Origin: JAUSIF01 sp040901465
GTDB lineage: Bacteria > Pseudomonadota > Alphaproteobacteria > Rhizobiales > Xanthobacteraceae
Assembly (NCBI GenBank): GCA_040901465.1
Contig: JBBDYN010000015.1
Span: 1 to 64,000, forward strand
Length of the DNA stretch: 64,000 nt
Direction: 5' to 3'
Shown piece after piece: positions 8,392-16,136 of this stretch. The position numbers were made by a program, and so were the translations under genes. Below the pieces are notes generated by a model. The model was not told the DNA's origin. It did no database searches and saw nothing but the letters and a program-made list of their open reading frames with translations. Each line of letters begins with the position of its first letter. Position 1 is the stretch's first letter.

Positions 8392-9174
8392 ATGACGTCC
8401 GCGAGCGCCGTGGCCTTCGATCCGAGGGACCTGGAAGCGAAAGTCAAATCCATGTACCGCGAGGTGGCGGAAAACCCGCGCGGCGAATTCCATTTCGAGA
8501 TGGGGCGCGCGCTCGCCGAACGGCTCGGCTACCCGCCCGCCGATCTCGATAAAATTCCGGCGGAAGCAATCGAGTCCTTCGCTGGCGTCGGCTATTTTTT
8601 CCACCTCGCTGCCCTCAAGCAGGGCGAGACGGTCGTCGACCTCGGTAGCGGCTCCGGAATGGATACGTTCATTGCTGCGCTCAAGGTCGGCTCGAACGGC
8701 AAAGTCATTGGAATTGACATGACGGACGAACAGCGGCGAAAGGCAGAGCGTCTGCGCGATCGTGCCGGCCTCCGTACGATGGAGTATCTCAAGGCATACA
8801 TCGAGAACGTTCCGCTGCCCGACGCATCGATCGACGTCGTGATCAGCAACGGTGTGATCAACCTGGCGACGGACAAAGCGAAGGTGTTCGGCGAGGCGGC
8901 GCGCTTGCTCAAGTCCGGCGGCCGTCTGGCACTTTCCGATATTGTGACCGAGGTGCAGCTGCCGGAGACCATCGTCTGCAATTCGACATTGTGGGCGGCG
9001 TGCATTGGCGGCGCCGCGCAGCAAAACGACTATCGCGCCGACATCGAGAGCGCCGGCCTGCGCGTCGACAAGTTCGAGGACAATCCGGCGTATCAATTCA
9101 TTTCGGACAATGCCAAGGGCGCAAGCAAGAAGTTCGGCGTGAAAAGCGTCTCGCTTCTGGCCGTTAAGCCGTAA
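8392..9174 (+). CDS. SAM-dependent methyltransferase, ArsM-like without the full Cys set (copy 1)
   Basis: 260 residues. The SAM site is VVDLGSGSGMD (about residue 82 on), followed by GKVIGIDMTDEQ and later LLKSGGRLALSDIV. The overall frame follows arsenite methyltransferases, but the residues at the positions of ArsM catalytic Cys are changed: the usual GCGNP is GVGYF and SNCVINL is SNGVINL; only the Cys of the ECxGGA motif remains (ACIGGA). Arsenic methylation is therefore doubtful. I chose the ATG at 8392, which matches the start of copy 2; an ATG at 8377 is also possible. The final 50 codons are nearly identical in DNA to copy 2. Confidence 0.82.
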   Translation: MTSASAVAFDPRDLEAKVKSMYREVAENPRGEFHFEMGRALAERLGYPPADLDKIPAEAIESFAGVGYFFHLAALKQGETVVDLGSGSGMDTFIAALKVGSNGKVIGIDMTDEQRRKAERLRDRAGLRTMEYLKAYIENVPLPDASIDVVISNGVINLATDKAKVFGEAARLLKSGGRLALSDIVTEVQLPETIVCNSTLWAACIGGAAQQNDYRADIESAGLRVDKFEDNPAYQFISDNAKGASKKFGVKSVSLLAVKP

Positions 9175-9179
9175 GGCGC

Positions 9180-9233
9180 TCCTTGCGGCCGTGAAGCAGG
9201 GTCAGCGCCCGCCCGACAACGGGATCGCGCAAA
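9180..9233. repeat. 54-base exact repeat of the AraC copy 1 gene
   Basis: These 54 bases are identical to 5852-5905, which encode part of the AraC regulator (LRDPVVGRALTLLHGRK on the reverse strand). They follow at once on the end of the methyltransferase repeat, so two unrelated duplicated pieces abut here. It marks a recombination junction. Confidence 0.9.
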
Positions 9234-9245
9234 ATGCGAAATTTG

Positions 9246-9284
9246 CGGCACGAGCGGCGCGAGAGAGTTTACAGGGACGAGTAA
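9246..9284 (+). pseudogene. dksA 3'-end remnant
   Basis: Thirteen codons read RHERRERVYRDE and stop, identical in protein to the end of DksA at 4279-4317. The DNA differs at six of 39 bases and every change is silent, so this is the end of a dksA gene from a related strain and not a fresh local copy. A chance in-frame ATG lies at 9234. Confidence 0.85.
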
Positions 9285-9327
9285 GGCCCCGGCGCGCCGC
9301 GAGACAATCGGCGGCGCGGGCAAACGA

Positions 9328-10332
9328 TCAATGCGACGATCGGCGCCGCCTGCCGCGGAGGGTTTGCGAAGGAGTTTCGCCGAAACGCTTCCGATATTCG
9401 ACCGAGAAGCGGCCCAGGTGATTGAAGCCGGACCTCAACGCAATCGCCGTGATGCTTTCCACGGGTTCGGACTTCAGCAGTGCTTCGCGCGCTTTTTGAA
9501 AGCGGGCATTGCGCAGATAGCGCATCGGCGACACGCCCCTGATGTCGCGAAAGTGCTTGAACAAGGTACGTCCGGAAACGCCGGTGACCGCGACGAGGTC
9601 GGCCAGCGTGACCGGCGCCTCGAGATTTGCCTCGAGATAGTCGAGCGCTCGCTTTACGTCGCGAGGCGCGAGAGGCCGCTCGCACCGCTGCAATGAATCG
9701 CTGTAATTGTGCGAATGCGACAACAACATTCCGGTCATGATGAACTGCTCGAATATGCTCATGGTGATCGGATTCGACAGCACCGAATCGGGGCGGTCGA
9801 GATCGGCGGCGGCCATCAGCACGAATTGCGCAAGAGTGCGGCCGTAGCCGCATGTGAGGTCTATTGCGGGCGCGAAATCGAGTGGCGCGTGCGGCGGTTC
9901 GCCGAGAAGGGCGGCAAGTTGCCCGACCAGGGCAGGCCTGCTCAGCGCCAACTGGACGCGCGCGCTGTCGGCGCTTGAGACGAAACGGCAGCTCTCGCGT
10001 ACCGGCGATGCGACGGCAGCACGATCCCGGCTGCCGTCAACATGCTCGCCGCCGATGCTCGCCGCGAGATGACCGCGCAGGGGCAACTGCACCAGATAAT
10101 CCGCGCGGTCGGCGCTCGGCGAGAGAGTCACCGGCAGACTGCCGTAGTGCATGTAGCCGATGTACATGCCCGGCATATAGAACGCGTTGAGACGTGTATC
10201 GAGGAGCGTGCTCTGCCGCGGCGAAAGATCGAAGCGATAATTCTTGCGGCGCAGAAATTCGCGCGTCTCCTCCGCGTCGTGACTATCAAAGACCCGGTGG
10301 CGCTCAAGAAGCGGGGCGGCGTCGACGGCCAT
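9328..10332 (-). CDS. AraC-family transcriptional regulator (copy 2)
   Basis: 334 residues. The N-terminal half is an AraC_binding_2-type ligand domain (MYIGYMHYGSLPVTLSPS; DYLVQLPLRGHL). The C-terminal 100 residues have two helix-turn-helix units, LADLVAVTGVSGRTLFKHFR and IALRSGFNHLGRFSVEYRKR. It ends with a basic tail. I chose the ATG at 10332, which has GGAGGGAG upstream, over a much longer open frame. It is unrelated in detail to copy 1 but has the same position, divergent from a cupin gene, and probably controls that operon. Confidence 0.88.
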   Translation of the reverse strand: MAVDAAPLLERHRVFDSHDAEETREFLRRKNYRFDLSPRQSTLLDTRLNAFYMPGMYIGYMHYGSLPVTLSPSADRADYLVQLPLRGHLAASIGGEHVDGSRDRAAVASPVRESCRFVSSADSARVQLALSRPALVGQLAALLGEPPHAPLDFAPAIDLTCGYGRTLAQFVLMAAADLDRPDSVLSNPITMSIFEQFIMTGMLLSHSHNYSDSLQRCERPLAPRDVKRALDYLEANLEAPVTLADLVAVTGVSGRTLFKHFRDIRGVSPMRYLRNARFQKAREALLKSEPVESITAIALRSGFNHLGRFSVEYRKRFGETPSQTLRGRRRRSSH

Positions 10333-10565
10333 GCCATTCTCCCTCCGCGTCGTACGGTCGACCCCTTTGTAGCCGGTCCTGGAGGCGACTCTAGGGCCGG
10401 CTGCCACGGTCTGCCAAGTTCCTTGCGGTTTTTGGATAGTGCGACCGCGGATGCGAATTTTGCGCTTTGCGGATAGGCAAGGCGGATTCCGGATTTCCGC
10501 CCTTCCGCACACGCCTAGGCTGTTCGCGGGAGCAGGGGCAGCCGAGCAACCGACCGGAGTCGCCA

Positions 10566-11045
10566 ATGAAACTCAGTCCGATCATCGCAGTCGCCGCCGC
10601 CGCGCTGACCGCCGGCGTGGCCGCGACCTCGTCCCAAACCATGGATGCGCATCACATCGTCACGATGCAGGAGACGAAATGGGGTCCCGGCCCAGGTTCG
10701 ATCCCGCCTGGCGCCCAGGCCACAGTTCTCTACGGCGATCCGGGAAAAGAGGGCCTGTTCGCGCTGCGCCTGAAGATGCCGAAGGGGTATCGCATTGCGC
10801 CGCACTCGCACCCCAAGCCGGAGATCGTCACGGTCATCTCGGGCACCTTCCGGGTCGGGTCCGGAGATTCCGGCGATCAGGCCAAATCGCAGCCGATGCC
10901 GGCGGGCAGCTTCGTCGCCATTTCGCCCGGCATGGTGCATTACGCCTCCACTGACGAGGAGACGGTGATCCAGCTCAACAGCACCGGGCCGTGGAGCCTC
11001 ACCTATGCCAATCCCAAGGACGATCCACGCAAAAAGACGCAGTGA
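10566..11045 (+). CDS. secreted cupin-domain protein (copy 2)
   Basis: 159 residues with a signal peptide (MKLSPIIAVAAAALTAGVAA). The cupin core has APHSHPKPEIVTVISG (motif 1 with HxH and Glu) and SPGMVHYAS (motif 2 with His). It shares fold, export signal and operon position with the cupin at 6675, but the sequences are clearly different, so the two operons are parallel rather than a recent duplication. It is divergent from AraC copy 2. Ligand and activity are unknown. Confidence 0.8.
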   Translation: MKLSPIIAVAAAALTAGVAATSSQTMDAHHIVTMQETKWGPGPGSIPPGAQATVLYGDPGKEGLFALRLKMPKGYRIAPHSHPKPEIVTVISGTFRVGSGDSGDQAKSQPMPAGSFVAISPGMVHYASTDEETVIQLNSTGPWSLTYANPKDDPRKKTQ

Positions 11046-11071
11046 CGGTCGATCGGGAGAAGGAAATCGAG

Positions 11072-11395
11072 ATGGCAAAGATCATTTTCATCCTGCAGCG
11101 CAGGGGTGACAAGTCCGCTGACGACATGCGGAAGCACTGGAGCGGCGAAAAGCACCTATCTCGCATCAGGCAACTGCCCGGGCTTACCCGTTTCACTCAG
11201 AACTACATTGTCGCGTCACCGGGAGGGCACCTATGCGACGGGGTGGGCGAGTTGTGGTTCGCGGACGACAAAACGATGGAAAAAACGCTCAACTCGGCGG
11301 ATATGGGAGCTGCCGTGGAGAGCGCGAAGGAATTCCTGGATATGGAAAGAACCGGGCTCGTCATCGTGGAAGAGAAGACGGTCATCAGCGTTTGA
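11072..11395 (+). CDS. EthD-domain small protein
   Basis: 107 residues, cytoplasmic. AKIIFILQRRGDKSADDMRKHW followed by HLSRIRQLPGLTRFTQN and a C-terminal FLDMERTGLVIVEEKTVI is the ferredoxin-like fold of the EthD/dimeric alpha-beta barrel group, whose members form dimers and often bind small hydrophobic compounds. The ATG at 11072 follows GGAGAAGGAAATCGAG. It holds the place that the DsrE-like and membrane genes hold in the first operon. Confidence 0.75.
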   Translation: MAKIIFILQRRGDKSADDMRKHWSGEKHLSRIRQLPGLTRFTQNYIVASPGGHLCDGVGELWFADDKTMEKTLNSADMGAAVESAKEFLDMERTGLVIVEEKTVISV

Positions 11396-11472
11396 TGACG
11401 GACGCGCATTCGAAGGAAAAGCCATCGGCCCGCACGCGAGCATTCCGCATTGCAGAGTCACGGGAGAAGTTC

Positions 11473-12255
11473 ATGACCGCCAGTTCGACTGTCGCCTTCG
11501 ATCCCATGGAGTTGGAAGCGAAGGTAAAATCCATGTACCGCGACGTGGCCGAAAATCCGCGTGGCGAGTTCCACTTCGAAATGGGCCGCGCGCTTGCCGA
11601 GCGGCTCGGCTATCCGCCGGCCGATCTCGACCGGATTCCTGCGGAAGCGATCGAGTCGTTCGCGGGCGTCGGCTACTTCTTCCACCTTGCCGATCTCAAG
11701 CCGGGCGAGACCGTCGTCGATCTTGGCAGCGGCTCCGGCATGGACAGCTTCATCGCGGCGCTCAAGGTCGGCGCAAACGGCAGGGTGATCGGCGTCGACA
11801 TGACCGACGAACAGCGCGCGAAGGCTGAGCGGTTGCGCGATCGTGCCGGTTGCCGGAACGTCAGCTATCTCAAGGGCTACATCGAGAACGTGCCGCTGCC
11901 CGACGCGTTGGCCGACGCCGTGATCAGCAATGGAGTGATCAATCTCGCGACCGACAAGGCCAAGGTGTTCGCCGAGGCTGCGCGCCTCCTAAAGCCGGGC
12001 GGACGACTGGCGCTTTCCGACATCGTGACCGACGTGCAACTGCCGGAAAGCATCGTGTGCAACTCGACGCTCTGGGCCGCCTGCATCGGCGGCGCCGCGC
12101 AGCAGAACAACTATCGCGCCAACATCGAGAGCGCCGGCCTGCGCGTCGACAAGTTCGAGGACAATCCGGCGTATCAATTCATTTCGGACAATGCCAAGGG
12201 CGCAAGCAAGAAGTTCGGCGTGAAAAGCGTCTCGCTTCTGGCCGTTAAGCCGTAA
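11473..12255 (+). CDS. SAM-dependent methyltransferase, ArsM-like without the full Cys set (copy 2)
   Basis: 260 residues, the same length as copy 1 and alike throughout. It has the same motifs (VVDLGSGSGMD, GRVIGVDMTDEQ, LLKPGGRLALSDIV) and the same loss of two of the three ArsM Cys (GVGYF, SNGVINL), keeping ACIGGA. GGGAGAAG precedes the ATG. The first 210 codons differ from copy 1 at many silent sites, but from about 12113 to 12264 the two DNAs are nearly identical, which indicates gene conversion or a recombination crossover inside the gene. It ends the second AraC-cupin operon. Confidence 0.84.
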   Translation: MTASSTVAFDPMELEAKVKSMYRDVAENPRGEFHFEMGRALAERLGYPPADLDRIPAEAIESFAGVGYFFHLADLKPGETVVDLGSGSGMDSFIAALKVGANGRVIGVDMTDEQRAKAERLRDRAGCRNVSYLKGYIENVPLPDALADAVISNGVINLATDKAKVFAEAARLLKPGGRLALSDIVTDVQLPESIVCNSTLWAACIGGAAQQNNYRANIESAGLRVDKFEDNPAYQFISDNAKGASKKFGVKSVSLLAVKP

Positions 12256-12280
12256 GGCGCTCCCCCAATTCAGAAAAATG

Positions 12281-12463
12281 AGAGCGCGGCCCTCGCGGGG
12301 AGCAGCGAGGGCCGCGCGATAGCCGTCCCGGGGAGCGGGAACGGAGTGCGGGCCGGGTCACGGATCGGCCCGCCTCCGATGTCTTGCGCGTGATCTTTTC
12401 CGAAAACCGGTTCCCACCCCGGATCAAGTCCGGGGCAGGCTTTTTCGGGGATCACGCGCTAGC
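12281..12463. repeat. flgH-downstream repeat, copy B, with long hairpin and REP-like element
   Basis: This block is repeated at 20160-20322, after the true flgH. It holds a hairpin with 13-base arms (12284-12296 and 12305-12317; GCGCGGCCCTCGC) and a REP-like element containing CCGAAAACCGGTTCCCAC between GCGCGTGATC and GATCACGCGC. Copy B has a 23-base insertion relative to the other copy. Such palindromes are common between rhizobial genes; this hairpin may end transcripts from both sides, although there is no T-run. Confidence 0.85.
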
Positions 12464-12567
12464 TCACCAGGGCGGGATGACGTCGAGCACCTGCTGACCG
12501 TATCTCGCTTGTTGCACGTCGGTGATCTGGCCGCGGCCGCCATAGGCGATGCGTGCCTGCGCGATCT
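12464..12567 (-). pseudogene. flgH 3'-end fragment, copy B
   Basis: About 34 codons of the flgH end, with four mismatches to 20323-20426. One changes the terminal VILPW to VIPPW. The stop is kept. It joins without a break to the repeated downstream block at 12281-12463, so the duplicated unit is flgH end plus its downstream region. After 12567 the sequence is unrelated; 12568-12706 holds nothing else recognisable. Confidence 0.9.
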
Positions 12568-12706
12568 CGGTGCTTGCCGATACTCGCGGTATTGTGAACG
12601 GGGTTTGCGGCTTTGAGCCATTTCGCCGCAACTAAATTCGCTGCTTTGGCGCGGTCGATCCGAAGCTCCCGTGGCAAGGCCGCCGTCCGGCTGCTATCAT
12701 TCCTGC

Positions 12707-13057
12707 ATGATCGCTGATGGTGTTCGCCGCCTTGGCGCGCTGGTGGTCGCCCTCACGTTATTGTTGGGGCCGGTCATTCACGCGAGCGCAATGGCGGACA
12801 TGAGCGTGAAGATGGAAGTCGCCGGCGCATCGAACATGCCGATGCCCGAAGGTTGCGATGACTGCGGCGGCAACTTCGGCCCCATGGCGGCGACCGCATG
12901 CTTTGCGAATTGCACGATGCCGGGCGCCATATTGATATCCGCACCGATTCTTTCGGACTTCGCCGTGCGTGTTCCGAGCGCAGTCGTAAAGTCGGCCGCG
13001 ACCGACCGTTACCCATCGCCAGATCCTTATCCTCCCAGACCCATCGTAGCTGGCTGA
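12707..13057 (+). CDS. small secreted Cys/Met-containing protein
   Basis: 116 residues with a signal peptide (about residues 8-28, ending HASA). The mature part has Met-rich segments (MADMSVKMEV, NMPMPEGC) and four Cys in EGCDDCGG and ACFANCTM, ligands suited to copper. The end is Pro-rich. No named family is recognised. It is the first gene of the copper/thiol cluster and lies 130 bases before the multicopper oxidase. I chose the ATG at 12707 because the signal peptide follows it directly. Confidence 0.6.
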   Translation: MIADGVRRLGALVVALTLLLGPVIHASAMADMSVKMEVAGASNMPMPEGCDDCGGNFGPMAATACFANCTMPGAILISAPILSDFAVRVPSAVVKSAATDRYPSPDPYPPRPIVAG

Positions 13058-13187
13058 GACGGCCGCGCTCAGCGGCACGTCTCAGCACGCGCGGTTGAGC
13101 TGCAGTGCGCTTGTGCGCAGCGGCGACTCAATCGAACGCGGGCGATTGGCCTGCGCCTAGTTTCGTTCATTGGAGAGGACTCTAACC

Positions 13188-14624
13188 ATGTCCGCCGTTG
13201 GCAATCGGGAAGTCAGCCGCCGATCCTTGCTCGTCGGTACGGCGAGTGCGGCGGCAATCGCGGCACTTTCGCCCGCGTTACACGCCGCAACCTCGCCGGT
13301 CAGGGAATTCAGGCTGCGTGCAGGCATCGGCAGGGTCTCCCTTGTCGGCCCGCCACATGCCGATACGGAAGTGTGGTGCTACGAGAACCGCTCACCCGGT
13401 CCCGAAATTCGAGTTCGTCAGGGCGAACGCATCCGCGTTCTCGTCGAGAACCGCTTGCCCGAAGAAACGACTGTCCACTGGCACGGCATCCGGTTGCCGA
13501 ATGCGATGGATGGAGTGCCGCACCTGACGCAGAAGCCGATCGCGCCCGGTGAAACCTTTGTTTACGAGTTCGCGTGCCCGGATGCCGGCACCTTTTGGTA
13601 CCACCCGCACCAGCGCGCCTTCGTCCAGGTAGGCCGCGGCCTCTATGGCACGTTAATCGTCGAGGAGCGCGAGCCGGTCCTGGTCGATCGCGAAGTCACC
13701 TGGATGCTCGCCGATTGGCGGCTGCTCGACGACGCGTCGATCAGCGGCGACTTCGGCAACATGCATGACGTCAGCCACAACGGCCGGCTCGGCAATACGG
13801 TTACTGTCAACGGTCGCATTCCGGAGTCGTTCGCCGTGCGCGCCGGCGAGCGCATTCGCCTGCGCCTGATCAACGGTGCGAACGCACGCATCTTCGGCCT
13901 CGAGTTCGAGGGCCACGGGCCGCAAATCATCGCGCTTGACGGTCAGCCGGTCGAGCCGCACGCGCCGCCGGACGGCCGCGTCGTGCTTGGTCCGGCCATG
14001 CGCGTCGATCTCGTGCTCGACATGACGGGGCGACCGGGACAGCGCTTCCGCGTCGTCGACACTTTCTACCGTAGCCTCGAATACAGATTGCTCGACTTTA
14101 TCTACGGCGACGAGGCGCCGTTGCGCGATCTCGCGCGCGCGGCACTGCTTCGGCTTCCCGATAACCCGCTACCCGAGCCCGATACCGGGAATGCCGATCG
14201 GCACAAAGTCGTGCTCGGCGGCGGAATGATGGGGACGATGCGGACGGCGATGCTGGACGGCAAGCAAGTCGATATTCGCACGCTCATGCACAACGGCCTC
14301 GTTTGGGCGATCAATGGAGTCGCCGCGACGGGGCACGTGCACGAGCCGTTGATCACGCTTGAGCGTGATCGCGCGTACGTACTCGAACTTGTCAACGACA
14401 CCATGTGGCGCCACCCGATGCATCTGCATGGCCACTCGTTTCGTGTGATTGCGCGCAACGGGCAACCGACCCGGCACGGAGAGTGGCAGGACACCGTGCT
14501 GCTGGATCGGCACGAACGAGCGGAAATCGCATTCGTGGCCGATAACCCCGGCGATTGGATGATCCACTGCCACATCCTCGAGCACCAAGCTGGCGGGATG
14601 ATGGGTGTGATCCGCGTCGCCTAG
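13188..14624 (+). CDS. multicopper oxidase (CueO/CumA-like)
   Basis: 478 residues, exported by the Tat route (SRRSLLVG near the N-terminus, then an Ala-rich core). All four copper-binding blocks are present: HWHG (from residue 97), WYHPH, HPMHLHGHSF and HCHILEHQAGGMM near the C-terminus. The last supplies the type 1 copper Cys-His and a Met ligand. Such enzymes oxidise Cu(I) or phenols in the periplasm and pass electrons to oxygen. ATTGGAGAGGACTC lies upstream of the ATG. It leads a cluster of thiol-redox and Sco-like genes, which supports a copper role. Confidence 0.93.
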   Translation: MSAVGNREVSRRSLLVGTASAAAIAALSPALHAATSPVREFRLRAGIGRVSLVGPPHADTEVWCYENRSPGPEIRVRQGERIRVLVENRLPEETTVHWHGIRLPNAMDGVPHLTQKPIAPGETFVYEFACPDAGTFWYHPHQRAFVQVGRGLYGTLIVEEREPVLVDREVTWMLADWRLLDDASISGDFGNMHDVSHNGRLGNTVTVNGRIPESFAVRAGERIRLRLINGANARIFGLEFEGHGPQIIALDGQPVEPHAPPDGRVVLGPAMRVDLVLDMTGRPGQRFRVVDTFYRSLEYRLLDFIYGDEAPLRDLARAALLRLPDNPLPEPDTGNADRHKVVLGGGMMGTMRTAMLDGKQVDIRTLMHNGLVWAINGVAATGHVHEPLITLERDRAYVLELVNDTMWRHPMHLHGHSFRVIARNGQPTRHGEWQDTVLLDRHERAEIAFVADNPGDWMIHCHILEHQAGGMMGVIRVA

Positions 14625-14768
14625 GTCGGAGGACTTCGATGAAGTTCAAAAACTGCATCATGCTGACGCCGAAGTGCTAGCCGTTCGGACGGAGTCACCC
14701 GCGCCTGGAAGTGACGACAACAGGAGACACGCAGCTGCGCAATCGAATGGCGATCCGGAGATCACGCC

Positions 14769-14930
14769 ATGATGGCGGCCGTCAGGGATTGGGACTTGGC
14801 TTCCGAGCTCGCAATGTACGCGCTGGTGGGCGGATGCATCCTTGTCGTCGCACTCGTGATCGCGGGCCTGGTAATTCTCATCCGGCTTCTCGTTCGGAGC
14901 GCGCGCAACAACGGACCTGATGTACGATGA
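14769..14930 (+). CDS. 53-residue single-helix membrane protein, CcmD-like by position
   Basis: A short frame starting with two Met codons. One hydrophobic segment covers residues 18-40 (LVGGCILVVALVIAGLVILI), followed by basic residues (RLLVRSARNN). Its stop overlaps the start of the CcmG-like gene by four bases (ATGA), so it is translationally coupled. CcmD, a small one-helix part of the heme exporter, lies just before ccmG in many alphaproteobacteria and has this size and topology. No sequence motif confirms CcmD, and no ccmA, B or C is present here. Confidence 0.55.
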   Translation: MMAAVRDWDLASELAMYALVGGCILVVALVIAGLVILIRLLVRSARNNGPDVR

Positions 14931-15520
14931 CGAACCTGTCCACACTTGATCCGCAAACCAAACGGGCCGCCGAGCCGGCCACCTGGTGGAGCCGCGCGCG
15001 TTCCTTCGTTCCGGTCGCGGCTTTCGTGGCACTCGCCTTCGCGCTCGGCTGGGCGCTCAACAAGAATCCGCGTGAGATTCCGTCCGCTCTGATCGGAAGG
15101 CCGGTGCCGGCGTTTAGCTTGCCGGCGGTCCAGGGGCGCACGCCTGGACTCTCCCGCGCCGACCTGAAGGGCGAGGTTTCGCTGGTCAACGTGTTTGCAT
15201 CCTGGTGCGTCGCCTGCCGTGCGGAGCACCCCCTGTTCATGCGGCTCAAGGCCGGCCGCGTCGTGCCGATTCACGGCCTCAACTATAAGGACCGTCCCGA
15301 AGACGCCGCGCGCTGGCTCGATGATTTGGGCGATCCATACAGTCGCACGGGCGCCGACCGCGACGGGCGGGTGGCGATCGACTGGGGCGTTTACGGCGTG
15401 CCGGAGACGTTCGTGATCGGCAAGGACGGGCGCATCGCCCACAAGCATGTCGGACCGATCACGCCCGACGATCTTGAGAAGACGCTTCTTCCGTTGATCC
15501 GGAGGCTGCGTGAGCAATGA
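14927..15520 (+). CDS. CcmG/DsbE-like thiol:disulfide interchange protein
   Basis: 197 residues, anchored by one N-terminal helix (about 28-45) with a periplasmic thioredoxin domain. The active site is Cys94-Val-Ala-Cys97 in FASWCVACRAEH, and the cis-Pro loop is YGVPETFVIG, both typical of CcmG/DsbE. These reduce the heme-binding Cys of apocytochrome c. It is coupled at both ends by four-base ATGA overlaps, to the small membrane protein before and the TlpA-like gene after. Electrons probably come from the CcdA encoded at 19404. Confidence 0.88.
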   Translation: MTNLSTLDPQTKRAAEPATWWSRARSFVPVAAFVALAFALGWALNKNPREIPSALIGRPVPAFSLPAVQGRTPGLSRADLKGEVSLVNVFASWCVACRAEHPLFMRLKAGRVVPIHGLNYKDRPEDAARWLDDLGDPYSRTGADRDGRVAIDWGVYGVPETFVIGKDGRIAHKHVGPITPDDLEKTLLPLIRRLREQ

Positions 15521-16125
15521 AATCGGCGGTTGAATGGTCGTTGCGATCGTTGAGCGCTTGGGTCGGCGGCGCAATGCTCGTGCTTGCCTCCGTGGCATCG
15601 GCTTCCGCACAGCCGCCGCCGCGAAACTTCGTCCTGCACGACGTGCCCAAGCCGATTCCCACGATCCGGTTCGAAGACGACCAGGGACGAGCGCGCAGCC
15701 TTGCCGATTTCCGCGGCAAGGCGGTGCTTCTCAATATCTGGGCGACGTGGTGTGGCCCCTGTCGCCGCGAGATGCCGTCGCTCGATCGCTTGCAGGCGAT
15801 GATGGGCGGTGCCGATTTCGAGGTGGTGGCGCTCTCGATGGATCGCTCCGGGATCGAGGTCGTCCGACAATTTTACGCGGACGTCGGCATCCGCAATCTG
15901 GCGATCTACATCGATACTTCCATGAAGGCCACGCGAGAGTTCGGCGCGGTCGGAGTCCCGGCGACGCTTCTTCTCGATCGCGAGGGCAGGGAACTCGGAC
16001 GGCTCATCGGTCCGGCCGAATGGGACGAGCCGGAGATCGTCGAATTTTTGCGGCGTTTCACTTCACCAGAATCCGGCGCAACTGGACCGGCCAACCCGCA
16101 GACTCAAGAATCGTTACAGCAATGA
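15517..16125 (+). CDS. TlpA/ResA-like thioredoxin
   Basis: 202 residues, with an N-terminal signal or anchor (residues 13-32, ending SASAQ). The thioredoxin core has Cys79-Gly-Pro-Cys82 in WATWCGPCRREMP, then GVPATLLLDREG with the cis-Pro. TlpA-type proteins reduce periplasmic thiols, in Bradyrhizobium those of the copper proteins ScoI and CoxB, which fits the Sco-like gene downstream. The start overlaps the ccmG stop, so the two are co-translated. The C-terminal tail is Pro/Thr/Gln-rich. Confidence 0.87.
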   Translation: MKSAVEWSLRSLSAWVGGAMLVLASVASASAQPPPRNFVLHDVPKPIPTIRFEDDQGRARSLADFRGKAVLLNIWATWCGPCRREMPSLDRLQAMMGGADFEVVALSMDRSGIEVVRQFYADVGIRNLAIYIDTSMKATREFGAVGVPATLLLDREGRELGRLIGPAEWDEPEIVEFLRRFTSPESGATGPANPQTQESLQQ

Positions 16126-16136
16126 TGGAGGAACGC

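Noticed and set aside
8392..9174. Naming the methyltransferase arsM
   Set aside because: Two of the three Cys needed for arsenic binding are absent in both copies and no arsR, arsB or arsC gene is near.
14639..14680. Methanobactin-like copper peptide precursor
   Set aside because: Too short, no leader-core layout, and no methanobactin maturation genes nearby.
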